In this document: piece by piece, positions 18,940 through 28,589 of the stretch
Position numbering within the stretch: the stretch's first letter is position 1
How the letters are laid out: the number at the start of each line of letters is the position of its first letter
Source: Fluoribacter gormanii
Lineage (GTDB): Bacteria > Pseudomonadota > Gammaproteobacteria > Legionellales > Legionellaceae
Assembly: GCF_900156395.1 (NCBI RefSeq)
Contig: NZ_FTNL01000012.1
Span: 48,966 to 112,965, forward strand
Direction: 5' to 3'
Length of the DNA stretch: 64,000 nt
Made by a program: the position numbers and the translations under genes
Notes under the pieces: generated by a model
Database searches by the model: none
What the model was told of the DNA's origin: nothing
What the model saw: the letters and a program-made list of their open reading frames with translations, nothing else

Positions 18940-19497
18940 TCATGCCAAAATACTTGTTGTAAGCAGGTCTAGCTGTTTTGTATCAGGATTATGTATACTC
19001 ACTGCGGCTACGGAGGGTAAATTAAGAAAATGTTCTGCTTCTTCCCATTCAATTTCAGCTGGAAATAGTTTTAAGTGGGGAAGGCATTTGTTCAATAGAG
19101 TACAAAAGGCCAAGTCAGCGGGAAAAGGGCGCACGTGTACAAACCCAAGGCTCATCACAGCCATTGCTTCTGAAATCGTAGCGACTCCTGGCAAGTAATT
19201 GAATGAATAGACACTCGCTGTTTGTGCAATTGCTGGTAAGTAACCAGGACTGGTAGCAAAATGTACACCTGCTTGATAGCAGTTTTCAAGTTGCTGGGTA
19301 TCAATAACACCACCGGCACCAATTTTAAGAGAAGGGCATCGATCGATTGTTTGAGCTAATAATTTTTGATCTGTTGAATTAATTTCAACTAAATCGAAAC
19401 CGGCTGCTTTAATTTGCTCTAACCGTTCAAACAAAAAATTGTCTACATCCAGTGATATAATCACAGATTGCTTTCCCAGTAACTTATCTAAGATCAT
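18940..19497 (-). CDS. KDPG-aldolase-like protein lacking catalytic residues
   Basis: The 185 residues follow the fold and order of 2-keto-3-deoxy-6-phosphogluconate aldolase (Eda): LVEIN (Glu39, equal to Glu45 of E. coli), KIGAGGVID, AGVHFATSPGY, YLPGVATISEAM and VRPFPAD. The Schiff-base lysine of KFFPAE is Arg123 here, and the Arg that follows the catalytic Glu (Arg49 in E. coli) aligns with Thr43. With both gone it is unlikely to be an aldolase. It is also shorter than Eda (about 213). No Entner-Doudoroff gene is nearby. It may be a binding protein or have a new activity. Confidence 0.75.
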   Translation of the reverse strand: MILDKLLGKQSVIISLDVDNFLFERLEQIKAAGFDLVEINSTDQKLLAQTIDRCPSLKIGAGGVIDTQQLENCYQAGVHFATSPGYLPAIAQTASVYSFNYLPGVATISEAMAVMSLGFVHVRPFPADLAFCTLLNKCLPHLKLFPAEIEWEEAEHFLNLPSVAAVSIHNPDTKQLDLLTTSILA

Positions 19498-19655
19498 ATT
19501 GAGTCCTACGGTGATGTATTTTTTTTAGTAAACTTTGCTTAAGTCACAAGTTTTAATGTTAGAAGAGTTAGTTTGTATTGGCAAGTATATTTGTGATTCT
19601 CATTAGAAGAAATTAGGGTTATTAAGTAGTTTTGCAACAAAAAGATAGCTTATAT

Positions 19656-19696
19656 AAAAAGTACCCCAATTATCCAGGTCGATAATATCGAGGTAC
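19656..19696 (-). terminator. Hairpin terminator after the coiled-coil gene
   Basis: On the minus strand GTACC (19696-19692) pairs with a matching GGTAC (19665-19661) across a loop holding the smaller palindrome TCGATAATATCGA, and five T follow. It lies 8 bases past the stop codon of the gene at 19704. Confidence 0.5.
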
Positions 19697-19703
19697 ATTT
19701 TTT

Positions 19704-21452
19704 CTATGATGAACTGTGTGGAGAAAGGGGTTGTGTTTGCTCGCGCTGTGCCACAGGACTTTCTTCTGAAGTAACATTAGGTTTATAGGCATCTTCAAAT
19801 TCAGCCATATGCTTTAAGAAACTATTCATTGCAACCTCAGGAATAGGAGCCTTTTCTAACATACTCATCAGTTTTCGTTTTAGAGCTTCAGGGTTAAACT
19901 TATCCAGTTCATTTTTTTGCTCTTCTGGCAAGTTTTTCTTAGCTTCTTCAGTAAGAAATTTATCTAAATCTTTTTGGGCTCTTGGATCCTGTATCGTTTT
20001 AACTTTAGAAAACATAAAGCCCCAAGTCGGTTTTGGTTCATTACTTATAGTTTGTACAAAGGCGGCGGCATTAAAAATCTGTGGTGATGGCGCTGAAGAT
20101 ATCTTAGGTGATTGAGTAGCGGTTGGAATTGATGTGAGACCTAGGCCAATCTTTTGAGTCGTGATTGTTGAGCCTGGCGACTGCATAGGTAAATCAAGGG
20201 CTGATTTAAACGCCGCTTGTTGTGCATTTGCGCGGGCAGATTGGAGCAAGGTAATTTGGTTTTCAACCATTAATTGTTCTGCTTTATTAACCGCAATTTT
20301 TGAACGAGTTTCTTCTTGTCGAGTTGTATTTAGTTCGACTTCTTGCTTTTTTACGTGTTGAACTACATTTTTTACACTCATGATCTCCGGTTTGGTTTTT
20401 TCAAAGCGGGCTTGGGCATTTGCTAATTTTGACGAATCACTTTTGACGTCTTCCCAATTTTCTCCTTTATCAAGAAGAAAATACTCACCGTTGTGTTTTA
20501 CAAGTCCTTGGGCTTGATCTTTCGGAAGAGCAAATAATGCTTTGTCATAGGTAACACCTTCAGAGTTTAAGTCAGCATCAAAAAATACTTTCTCATTTCC
20601 AACTTTTGATTTTATGTCCTTTAGGCTTGCCAATTGCAGGTTTAAAGCATTTTGTTGATTCAATATCTTACGCGCTTCCTTTTCATTGCCTTTGTCTAAT
20701 TCGTTAAATACACTCTGAGTCATTCTATCTATTTGTCTTTCAAGTGAGCTAATTTCCAGCTCTAACATTTCCGGATTATTTTCAAAGGTTGGAGCAGATC
20801 TATCATATGCATTCAAAACGTTATTATAAGTGTTATGCCTTTCATCTATGGCCACACTTTCCTCTTCAAGCATACTTAGCTCTAGGGTAAGTGCTTTCTC
20901 TTCTTCTTTAAGATTTGCTTGCTGTTTTTGAAAACTTCTAATGGAGCTGTCATAACGGTCTAAAGTATCTTTAAGCGCTTCATTCTCCTTTGGGGTCGTT
21001 TTATTCTGCGGAGTTTGTTGATTGGATTTTAGAATTTTCTCCTGTTGCATCTCAATTAACTCATTTTGAGCTTTTTTAGCTTCGGCTTCTTCCGCGAGCA
21101 GCAAATGAAATAGTAAACCTCTTCTTCGTTCCTGCATTGTGATTTGTTCTTGTATTTGCAGCTGCCGTTCTTCTTCAGTGGCTCGCTCAAGAGCTAACTC
21201 AGTACCAATTTCATGGGTCACGGTTTCCCCAGCAGGTGACAATAAGAAGATCTTTATGTCTTCAGGATTATGTAAGCCAAATTGGCTAAGATCGATTGTA
21301 GAGGGATTAGGATCTGCTACGTCCTCAGGTGAAGAAAAACTAAGCGCCCCAGTGTCTATTTGTGATTGTATGGCAACATCAAGCCTTTCATTTATACGGG
21401 CGAATTCATCTGAGGCAAGATATTCTGTTAGGTTTTCTTTTGAAATCGACAT
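19704..21452 (-). CDS. Coiled-coil protein of unknown function, candidate effector
   Basis: A 582-residue, mostly helical, very hydrophilic protein. Strong coiled-coil character runs from about 90 to 300 (ERATEEERQLQIQEQITMQE, LKEEEKALTLELSMLEEES) and again around 345-400. The C-terminus is Pro- and Ser-rich (SEESPVAQREQTQPLSPHSS) and probably disordered. There is no signal peptide, membrane helix or enzyme motif. The start has an AGAGGA ribosome-binding site, and AT-rich TATAAT sequences lie in the 86 bp separating it from the 1039-residue gene upstream on the same strand. The composition fits Legionella effectors, but no function can be assigned. Confidence 0.72.
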   Translation of the reverse strand: MSISKENLTEYLASDEFARINERLDVAIQSQIDTGALSFSSPEDVADPNPSTIDLSQFGLHNPEDIKIFLLSPAGETVTHEIGTELALERATEEERQLQIQEQITMQERRRGLLFHLLLAEEAEAKKAQNELIEMQQEKILKSNQQTPQNKTTPKENEALKDTLDRYDSSIRSFQKQQANLKEEEKALTLELSMLEEESVAIDERHNTYNNVLNAYDRSAPTFENNPEMLELEISSLERQIDRMTQSVFNELDKGNEKEARKILNQQNALNLQLASLKDIKSKVGNEKVFFDADLNSEGVTYDKALFALPKDQAQGLVKHNGEYFLLDKGENWEDVKSDSSKLANAQARFEKTKPEIMSVKNVVQHVKKQEVELNTTRQEETRSKIAVNKAEQLMVENQITLLQSARANAQQAAFKSALDLPMQSPGSTITTQKIGLGLTSIPTATQSPKISSAPSPQIFNAAAFVQTISNEPKPTWGFMFSKVKTIQDPRAQKDLDKFLTEEAKKNLPEEQKNELDKFNPEALKRKLMSMLEKAPIPEVAMNSFLKHMAEFEDAYKPNVTSEESPVAQREQTQPLSPHSSS

Positions 21453-21538
21453 AGATCTATATCCTCTTACACCATATTATAATTATATACAAAATTGTTC
21501 AATAAATCACCAGCCTCATGTGGCTTGCAATAAGCACG

Positions 21539-24500
21539 TTAAATACTATAGCTGATTGTTTCCTTTTGCAAAGGGACTTTTGAGTTACTTTTCGAATTTT
21601 TTACCGCTAATATGGGAGCATGATGAGAAATCGGCTCATGATTTTTTTCTTTTAAATGCGGTTCACTGCTTTTGTCCAGGAGAGTTTGTAAAAGACAGTG
21701 GCTTTCTGAGTGCGGGATTAATTCGTAACGTCTAGGGTCGCTAGAGTAATATTCTGTATCATCCAAAGTAGAATGTAATTTTAGATCTTCTTCTGAAAAT
21801 GCCCAATAATATAAATGGCCGCGTTGACTTTCTATAAATGATAATGAGGTTTGTTTTAATGCACTGGCTTGATTATCGATCCAATTACAAATTAAAGTGA
21901 TTCCTTTTGCACTTTTTGTAAATAGAAATCCAAACGAATGATCCCAGAACTCGCCAATAGTGCAGATAATACTTCCTAAAGCATAGGCAAAAATACGTGT
22001 TATAGGATCTAAAATGGTAAGTGTTATGCGCACAGAAAAAGAAATAAAATCAAAAATGGGCAAAATAAAGAGATTTTTTATTGATTGTAATAGTGGAATG
22101 CATAAACCACGAACCGTGTTAATACAGAGATTGAGCAATGGATTATCTGAAAAGTGTCCGAATGGCCAGCTAAAACCATAAAGTGGTGATAATCTAAAAT
22201 TGGCGATTAAGTTATCTGATGGGGATCTTGTTGAAAAGAAAAGTAATAATTCTCCAATCGCACTGATATTTCCAGGAATAGCAAGCATTTTAGTCAGTAA
22301 ATTTGTAATGCCACGGAATGGTACATGAATAAAAAGGGCGCTGACTTCGATAAGTGGAATAGTGAGTAGCGCTAAAACAAAATCAGCAGATGCTGCAAGA
22401 ATTTGCTTGCTGAAGCTCTTGAAAAGGATTCCACTTTTTTTCCAACCGCTAAGAAACCCTTCATGAAATCCATAATGATATCCTTCAAAAAATGGCGCGA
22501 TACACAATTTTCCTAAAGTGACAAAAATTTTACACACCCATTTGCAGGTACCAAGAAACCAATCCTCACCAGGATGCATAATGGTATCATAAATCGCCGC
22601 GCCACCTTTTCCACCTAAAGCGGCATAATTGGTGTAAGGAAAATCCCCCATTTCATGGCCTAATGATGGAATCATTTTGGTTAATCCATAACCGAGGCTA
22701 AGGGCTAATGAAGCGATAATCGCAATTTCTGCTGGATCCTCTTTGAGTACATTGAATGCTTCAACAAAAAATTTATCCAGGTTTCCACCGGCTACGATGC
22801 TTTGCCAGTAGGTCATCGATGCAGAAATCGCTTCAGAGATTGTTCCATGACTCATCCAGTGAGCCAGTTTTTGTGTTGGTTCAATCCCTGCAATTAAGCC
22901 GTGTAAGTGTAATTTGGTTAAAATTGATTTAAGAAACTCTGGAGCAAGTACTGCTCCACCGCCGTAAGCATATGCAGCCATTGCCAAAGTACCGATCAAT
23001 GGATTTTGCTCGCTTACATCGATGAAAAAACTGGCGATGTGGCGTATTATTTCTAAGATTCGATGAAATGGATTATCATAAGCATGGTGGCTTGGTGGAT
23101 GATTAGGACGAGCAATGATGTAAGGGCTGTTGTTAATCTGCTCTTTAATGAATTCCTCCAAAGTTTGGCCATTAGCTAAAAGACCCTTATTTTCCAAAGC
23201 TAATCTCAGTGAATTCCTTACTTTGCTGTTTTTGCTTCGTTGTTCGTTAAGCTCATCTGATTTTGGAATGTGCTTGTCATGAATATGGTTGGAAAAATCA
23301 TCACGCAGATCATGAATAATAAAGTGGCGCATACTTTTGTAGAACTTATAAAAAAACCTGGGTATACGTGATATAAACGCATTCAGTCTGAGGCTAACAC
23401 GCTCTGGTAAGTAGAGATGACGTTTACTGATTTGTCCTAAAGTATATAAATCCTGACCTTCTGGCAAAGGGTAGAAGAGCCTATCATGAACAAAATAGCG
23501 TAATTTCATTATTTTGTTTTCCTGCCTGATTAGGATAAGTTCCTCATCAGCAATAATTATACAACTGCCATGCGGCAGTTTACTGATCATTTTATTCGCT
23601 TTTTTTGTGGTATGAACAAGTATTGGTTTGCTGGTGCTTTTGATGAGTTTGCTGATTAGGGTTTGTAAATCGGAGTAACCTTTTTGTGGAAATCCTTGTA
23701 ACTTATAGTAAGGTGTGATTTTCGTTATAGTGAGGCCGTCTAATCGTTGTAGTATTTCTGTTTTGTGTTCTGGTTTCGTATCTATTGCCAGATAATTGAT
23801 CCAATCATGGCCATCTTGCCATAATTTACTAAAAAAAGCGGCAAGTTGTGCAAATCGATTTGCAGGGATATTGCTCAAGTTTGCTGCAGGAACTAATTTA
23901 TAATAGCCACAAATCGCGTTTAATGCATCATCTAAATCTTTGCTGTTATGTCCTATATGAAGCTCGCTATCCCACACAAGGCATGGTTGTTTTACTTCAT
24001 GATTTTTTACTACATGGCTAAAATCCATTTGATCTTGCCGTGACACAGAATAGACACGATTAAAAGAATAATGTTGTGCTGTTTTATGGGCTTCATAAAG
24101 AATGTTTCCCAAGGTGCCTTCGGATATCAGGGGAGAAGTTGCTAACAAACGATTTTGATCGGAACAATGACCGATAATTTTAATCACTTGTTTTCTTAAT
24201 GCTTCATGGCCTTCATGATCCTGACTGGCTAATCGACGCTCTTTTTTTAACAATATTTTTAAAGAATCAATGCATTCATGAGCAAGCTGTAGTTTTTGTT
24301 CTTGTGCCGAAGTGAGTGGCTGGCTGTAACTTGCTGAACGTATACGGTAGCGATGAATTTTACTAATAACATTTGCTACTAATGAAGAGGATCGATCTCC
24401 TGGAAGAAGTTTAATTACCTCTGCATTGTAGGTAAATAACATGAGTTGCACTGTTTTTTTATCATGATTGGCGATTAAGCGTAGTCTATCTCCTCCAGGA

Positions 24501-24658
24501 AGGAGGTATTCCATATTATAATGACCGTATACTACTGCTCCTGCTTCACTGCTAAATGGACTTCCTGTTATTGTAGGCAGTGCTTGATGGCTAGAGGGCG
24601 TAATGGTTAAGGGGACGATAAGTTGAGTGTGGCCTTTTGATGTTACAAAATAAGACAT
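21539..24658 (-). CDS. Large membrane-associated protein of unknown function
   Basis: A 1039-residue protein that I do not recognise. The first 500 residues are soluble and mixed alpha/beta (for example KPCLVWDSELHIGH, GSCIIIADEELILI). Residues about 540-930 contain many long hydrophobic segments with Gly and Pro, such as NPLIGTLAMAAYAYGGGAVL, EIAIIASLALSLGYGLTKMI and ADFVLALLTIPLIEVSALFI. The last 110 residues are polar. The layout of soluble head, membrane-inserting middle and polar tail is common among large Legionella effectors that associate with host membranes. No Sec signal peptide is present. It is divergent from era and upstream of the 582-residue coiled-coil gene, perhaps co-transcribed. 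Confidence 0.75.
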   Translation of the reverse strand: MSYFVTSKGHTQLIVPLTITPSSHQALPTITGSPFSSEAGAVVYGHYNMEYLLPGGDRLRLIANHDKKTVQLMLFTYNAEVIKLLPGDRSSSLVANVISKIHRYRIRSASYSQPLTSAQEQKLQLAHECIDSLKILLKKERRLASQDHEGHEALRKQVIKIIGHCSDQNRLLATSPLISEGTLGNILYEAHKTAQHYSFNRVYSVSRQDQMDFSHVVKNHEVKQPCLVWDSELHIGHNSKDLDDALNAICGYYKLVPAANLSNIPANRFAQLAAFFSKLWQDGHDWINYLAIDTKPEHKTEILQRLDGLTITKITPYYKLQGFPQKGYSDLQTLISKLIKSTSKPILVHTTKKANKMISKLPHGSCIIIADEELILIRQENKIMKLRYFVHDRLFYPLPEGQDLYTLGQISKRHLYLPERVSLRLNAFISRIPRFFYKFYKSMRHFIIHDLRDDFSNHIHDKHIPKSDELNEQRSKNSKVRNSLRLALENKGLLANGQTLEEFIKEQINNSPYIIARPNHPPSHHAYDNPFHRILEIIRHIASFFIDVSEQNPLIGTLAMAAYAYGGGAVLAPEFLKSILTKLHLHGLIAGIEPTQKLAHWMSHGTISEAISASMTYWQSIVAGGNLDKFFVEAFNVLKEDPAEIAIIASLALSLGYGLTKMIPSLGHEMGDFPYTNYAALGGKGGAAIYDTIMHPGEDWFLGTCKWVCKIFVTLGKLCIAPFFEGYHYGFHEGFLSGWKKSGILFKSFSKQILAASADFVLALLTIPLIEVSALFIHVPFRGITNLLTKMLAIPGNISAIGELLLFFSTRSPSDNLIANFRLSPLYGFSWPFGHFSDNPLLNLCINTVRGLCIPLLQSIKNLFILPIFDFISFSVRITLTILDPITRIFAYALGSIICTIGEFWDHSFGFLFTKSAKGITLICNWIDNQASALKQTSLSFIESQRGHLYYWAFSEEDLKLHSTLDDTEYYSSDPRRYELIPHSESHCLLQTLLDKSSEPHLKEKNHEPISHHAPILAVKNSKSNSKVPLQKETISYSI

Positions 24659-24793
24659 TGGAACTATCCTTTGTTCACATACTGCACAGGATACTTGGTT
24701 TTTTAGTGAAATATCAAGTAGGAACGCTACAAATCTGGAAATTTTATAGTGTCACTGATAAAATGTTTTAAAAATAAACAGGAATATATTTTA

Positions 24794-25681
24794 ATGATTA
24801 GTTATTGTGGTTATATCGCTTTAGTTGGCAGACCTAATGTAGGTAAATCAACTCTTCTTAATTGTATTATGCAGCAGAAAGTTAGTATTACCTCAAGAAA
24901 GCCACAAACAACTCGGCACAGTATCTTGGGGATACGCACTGAAGGTGATTATCAATTTGTTTATGTGGATACTCCTGGAATTCACCAAGGAACTAAAAAA
25001 GCAATGAATCGCATGATGAATAAAACTGCGATTAGCGTATTGCGGGATGTTGATGTGATTGCTTTTTTAGTTGATGGAACGCATTGGCAAGAAGAAGATG
25101 AATATGTTTTGAATTTAGTAAAACAAGCTAAAGTACCTTGTATTCTAGTCGTGAATAAAGTGGATAAAATTGATGATAAAGCTCAGTTGTTACCCTGGAT
25201 AGAGCAAATAAGCCAAAAACATGAATTTGCAGCAATTATTCCAATATCAGCAAAAACAGGGGTACAGGTCGATGAATTACAAGAAAAATTGCAGAATTAT
25301 TTGCCTGAGGGGCCGCATTTATTTCCAGATGATCAATTGACCGATCGACCGATAAAATTTTTATGTGCGGAATTACTGCGTGAAAAAATTTTCCGCTTTT
25401 GCGGACAAGAATTACCTTATTCTGTTACTGTAGACATTGAATCATTTAAAGATGAAGGCGCGCTCGTACGTATCCATGCACTAATTCTTGTGGATAAAGA
25501 CAATCACAAACGAATGATCATTGGAGATAAGGGGCAAAAATTAAAAGAGATGGCAACGAATGCGCGAGTGGATATGGAAAAACTATTAGGCAAGAAAGTA
25601 TTCTTACAGTGCTGGTGCAAGGTAAAATCAGGCTGGTCGGATGACGAGCGTATACTAAAACAATTAGGTTATGACCACTAG
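24794..25681 (+). CDS. era: Ribosome-assembly GTPase Era
   Basis: Era binds the 3' end of 16S rRNA and couples 30S assembly to growth. The 295 residues show the GTPase motifs GRPNVGKSTLLN (G1), TTRH (G2 region), DTPG (G3) and NKVD (G4), and a C-terminal KH RNA-binding domain with IIGDKGQKLKEMATNARVDME. I chose ATG 24794 (MISYCGYIALVGRPNVGKS) because it has an AGGAA ribosome-binding site and standard length. The ATG-like start 45 bases upstream would add 15 atypical residues. It overlaps recO by 11 bases. Confidence 0.95.
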   Translation: MISYCGYIALVGRPNVGKSTLLNCIMQQKVSITSRKPQTTRHSILGIRTEGDYQFVYVDTPGIHQGTKKAMNRMMNKTAISVLRDVDVIAFLVDGTHWQEEDEYVLNLVKQAKVPCILVVNKVDKIDDKAQLLPWIEQISQKHEFAAIIPISAKTGVQVDELQEKLQNYLPEGPHLFPDDQLTDRPIKFLCAELLREKIFRFCGQELPYSVTVDIESFKDEGALVRIHALILVDKDNHKRMIIGDKGQKLKEMATNARVDMEKLLGKKVFLQCWCKVKSGWSDDERILKQLGYDH

Positions 25682-26363
25682 GACAATAGCAGGTTGGGTT
25701 TTACACAAAAAATGGTCTGGGGATACCAGTGCTCAAGTCAGTTTTTTTACACGTGAATTAGGCGTGATTCAATGCCTTTATAAGGGCGGGCGTACTCCTA
25801 AAAAGCAAGCCCTTTTACAACCTTTTACTCCGTTATGGATCAATCTTGTCGAGCGTCGTGAGCGATATTATGCACAAACTGTTGAAAGTACTTCGCCATC
25901 ACTTCAACTCGCAGGCAGCTCACTTTTTGCAGGTTTATATATAAACGAAATTCTTTATTATGCGCTAAGTCGCAATTATTCTGACCCGGCATTATTTGAT
26001 GCTTATTTGTTTACTTTAAATGGTCTTACGTTAGCAAAAGAACGATTAGTTATTGAAGCGTTATTAAGACGTTTTGAGTGGGCTTTGCTTCATGCATGCG
26101 GTTATTCCTTCTCATTAACACAGGAGGCGGGAACAGCAAATTCGATTGTCCCGAACTCGTATTACCAATTTGTCGCAGGCGCAGGTTTTATTCTCGACAG
26201 CAAAGGAATTCCGGGGGAGCATATTCTTGCTCTGGCACAAAATAATTTAAATGAGGTCCTCTATCTTAAATCAGCAAAAATGATTATGCGTCAAGCGATC
26301 GATCATCTTCTTGGCGGACGAGAGATTAAGACAAGAGCCTTGTATCTTGCTGATGTTAAATAA
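25671..26363 (+). CDS. recO: Recombination mediator RecO
   Basis: RecO helps RecR load RecA onto SSB-coated DNA and anneals strands. The 230 residues have the N-terminal OB fold (AGWVLHKKWSGDTSAQVSFFTRELGVIQCLYKGGRTPKKQ) and a helical C-terminal domain (LFAGLYINEILYYAL, LRRFEWALLHACGYSFSL). As in many gamma-proteobacteria, the zinc-binding cysteines are absent. The order era-recO-pdxJ is standard. Confidence 0.93.
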   Translation: MTTRTIAGWVLHKKWSGDTSAQVSFFTRELGVIQCLYKGGRTPKKQALLQPFTPLWINLVERRERYYAQTVESTSPSLQLAGSSLFAGLYINEILYYALSRNYSDPALFDAYLFTLNGLTLAKERLVIEALLRRFEWALLHACGYSFSLTQEAGTANSIVPNSYYQFVAGAGFILDSKGIPGEHILALAQNNLNEVLYLKSAKMIMRQAIDHLLGGREIKTRALYLADVK

Positions 26364-26499
26364 ACAGTTGGAAGGTCGTTGTATGCATTCATGGATTTTT
26401 ACCGCGTTTAACTGATGTAACGAATATATATGTTTTCAAGCAACTTGAGTTTAGGTCAGAATGGACTTTATACTCTTTATTTTATTTGTAAGGTGTAAA

Positions 26500-27246
26500 A
26501 TGAAGAAGCCGATACTATTGGGTGTCAATATTGATCATATAGCTACTGTACGCCAGGCACGTGGTACCCGTTATCCAGATCCTGTTCAAGCGGCTATGGA
26601 TGCGGAAGAAGCGGGGGCTGATGGTATTACTTTGCATATGAGAGAAGATCTAAGGCATATTCAAGCTCGTGATGTACGTTTGATTAAACAAGTCTTACAA
26701 ACGCGAATGAATCTTGAATTGGCAGTTACCAATGCCATGCTTGATTTTGCAGAAGAAATTTCACCCGAGCATACCTGTTTGGTTCCGGAAAAACGAGAGG
26801 AATTAACAACAGAAGGGGGCCTGGATGTAATAACACACCAGAAATCAGTAGAACATGCAGTACGACGATTGCAATCCATGGGTAGTGAGGTATCTTTATT
26901 TATTGACCCAGATCGTGAGCAGATTAAAGCTGCAGCAGATATTGGCGCCCCTGTGATTGAATTACATACTGGTTGTTATGCTGATGCTACTGATGTGGAG
27001 CAGCAGCAGTATGAATTAGCGCGAATAAAAAACGCTGCGGAGTATGCAGCCAGTTTAAATTTGATTGTCAATGCAGGTCATGGTCTTAATTATCATAATG
27101 TACAGCCTATAGCGTCTATAAAAGAATTGCATGAACTTAACATAGGCCATGCAATTATTGCCCGAGCTTTATTTTGTGGTATGAAAGAGGCAGTAAGACA
27201 CATGCGTCAACTAATGCAGGAAGCAAGACTTTATGTCAACCTCTGA
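26500..27246 (+). CDS. pdxJ: Pyridoxine 5'-phosphate synthase PdxJ
   Basis: PdxJ condenses 1-deoxyxylulose 5-phosphate with 3-amino-2-oxopropyl phosphate to make pyridoxine phosphate. The 248 residues include [22 protein letters not shown], the catalytic Glu and His regions ([25 protein letters not shown]), and NAGHGLNY with the phosphate-binding glycines. I chose ATG 26500 because AAGGTG precedes it and the protein then starts [13 protein letters not shown]. The upstream ATG 26461 adds a hydrophobic stretch not seen in the family. acpS, often next to pdxJ, is not here. Confidence 0.95.
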   Translation: MKKPILLGVNIDHIATVRQARGTRYPDPVQAAMDAEEAGADGITLHMREDLRHIQARDVRLIKQVLQTRMNLELAVTNAMLDFAEEISPEHTCLVPEKREELTTEGGLDVITHQKSVEHAVRRLQSMGSEVSLFIDPDREQIKAAADIGAPVIELHTGCYADATDVEQQQYELARIKNAAEYAASLNLIVNAGHGLNYHNVQPIASIKELHELNIGHAIIARALFCGMKEAVRHMRQLMQEARLYVNL

Positions 27247-27316
27247 CGTGATTGCTATTCGTATTACTGGAAATTCAGGTGATGGTGTGTTTATTATCAA
27301 AAAACGATCTAACTGA
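27233..27316 (+). pseudogene. Probable remnant of a 2-oxoacid:acceptor oxidoreductase alpha subunit (korA-like)
   Basis: A 27-codon frame overlaps the end of pdxJ by 14 bases and reads [20 protein letters not shown] before ending at IIKKRSN. The GNSGDG segment is the start of the gamma domain of KorA-type enzymes (compare VRFAGDSGDGMQ). After about 20 recognisable residues the homology stops, and nothing matching the rest of a 600-residue korA or its partner korB follows. I read it as a deletion scar. It is too short to be sure. Confidence 0.4.
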
Positions 27317-27411
27317 AGAGGTAAAAAAGACTGTAAATGACTTACCCGAACTATGCAGGGCAAAAGCCACTTGGCAACAGAGTTAAGCCTGGATGAAGTC
27401 GCAAGCCGTAC

Positions 27412-27440
27412 CCCGGGATTTTATTAGCAGGAATCCCGGG
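27412..27440. repeat. CCCGGGATT palindrome in a dispersed repeat
   Basis: CCCGGGATT and AATCCCGGG pair perfectly across 11 bases. The preceding AGCCTGGATGAAGTCGCAAG belongs to the same family as the repeats at 1757 and 38423. It lies between the korA remnant and the 3' end of the AraC gene, and may serve as that gene's terminator. Confidence 0.5.
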
Positions 27441-27499
27441 TTCTGCTTGATTGTACCAAAGTTATATCTTAGCTTTCTTTAAACCAATATCATGAGCAG

Positions 27500-28345
27500 T
27501 TATTTTAATAATAGCCAACACTCTGTAAGCAGCTCTGTCTCAGCTACCTCATGGTCAAAGTTGTAATAGCAAAAAATACAGGGTAAATCACCTAATTGCT
27601 CACCCGAGTCAGGTAACCAATCACGATATAAACTATAGACAGTGTTCCCAATAGCATCTCGTGAGCCCTTATGCACTGCCACAGCATAACGTCCTGCTGG
27701 GAGACGCTTTTCAATGATATAACCTTCAAGTTTTATCGGTTCTGGCACTGTAATTCCTAAGTCGAAACGAAAATCTTCAGGATCAGTTACTTTAGGATCG
27801 TCATAAGCAAATCCAAACGCCTCTCCTGCTTTCGGTTTTAGGTTCATCGATTGAGATTTTGCCCAATGAATTAACTTATTGACACTCTCGCCCAATGTTG
27901 CAGGTGAACCTCGATGTTCAAATACAGCCAAACGTCTGGCTGGTATATCTTTGATCAATACATTCATGATGTTGCCTTGTTTTGGCAAAAAATACGGTGG
28001 ATTTTCCCAAGAATCCCAATTTGACTGTAATCTAAATTCACTTGGGTTCAGACCACAAGCTTGTTTAAATACACGAGTAAAGGCCTCATGGGATTCGAAT
28101 CCCGCATTTATTGCAATTTCAATAATGGTCTTATCCTTATCAACAATTAATTGATGAGCTGCCCGTTTTAGGCGAAGCCAACGAATATACTGTTGTAGTG
28201 ATAACCCTGTATAAGCAGTAAATAAACGATGAAAATGATATTTAGAAAAGCAGGCAATCTTGCTTAATTGAGCCAAATCAAGCTTTTCATCAAGATGTTT
28301 GCCAATAAACTCAATTACTTTTTCTAATTGGTACTTATAATTCAT
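27500..28345 (-). CDS. AraC-family regulator with C-terminal GyrI-like domain
   Basis: The 281 residues hold two AraC-type helix-turn-helix motifs at the N-terminus (KLDLAQLSKIACFSKYHFHRLF and IIEIAINAGFESHEAFTRVFKQACGLNPSEFR, about 18-110). A GyrI-like small-molecule-binding domain follows (about 127-281: VLIKDIPARRLAVFEHRG, LPAGRYAVAVHKGS). This layout resembles Rob and the SbmC/GyrI family, which respond to drugs or bile-like compounds. It stands alone with no adjacent transporter, so the target is unknown. The start codon follows a modest ribosome-binding site. Confidence 0.9.
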   Translation of the reverse strand: MNYKYQLEKVIEFIGKHLDEKLDLAQLSKIACFSKYHFHRLFTAYTGLSLQQYIRWLRLKRAAHQLIVDKDKTIIEIAINAGFESHEAFTRVFKQACGLNPSEFRLQSNWDSWENPPYFLPKQGNIMNVLIKDIPARRLAVFEHRGSPATLGESVNKLIHWAKSQSMNLKPKAGEAFGFAYDDPKVTDPEDFRFDLGITVPEPIKLEGYIIEKRLPAGRYAVAVHKGSRDAIGNTVYSLYRDWLPDSGEQLGDLPCIFCYYNFDHEVAETELLTECWLLLK

Positions 28346-28537
28346 ACTGTTCTCAACTTTAGGTCATCAATTTATTTACACAAGTAATGCTATCGAATTT
28401 AGGAAAGAATGCTTTGACCATTTTTGCTAACTTAAGCAAACAGGAAATTGGTTACAGGAAAACACGGGTTACATTCCATTTCACCCTGGTAATAGACTAT
28501 ATTGACAGCTCGTGATTTGGCGCTTCAGCTAGCTACT

Positions 28538-28569
28538 AAAAAAAATCCCGGCAAAACATAACCGGGATT
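28538..28569 (-). terminator. Rho-independent terminator of the Bax-inhibitor gene
   Basis: On the minus strand AATCCCGG pairs with CCGGGATT across a 10-base loop and is followed by eight T. It lies about 20 bases past the stop codon at 28590. This is the clearest intrinsic terminator in the window. Confidence 0.85.
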
Positions 28570-28589
28570 CAGGTAGAGGAGAACGATAA

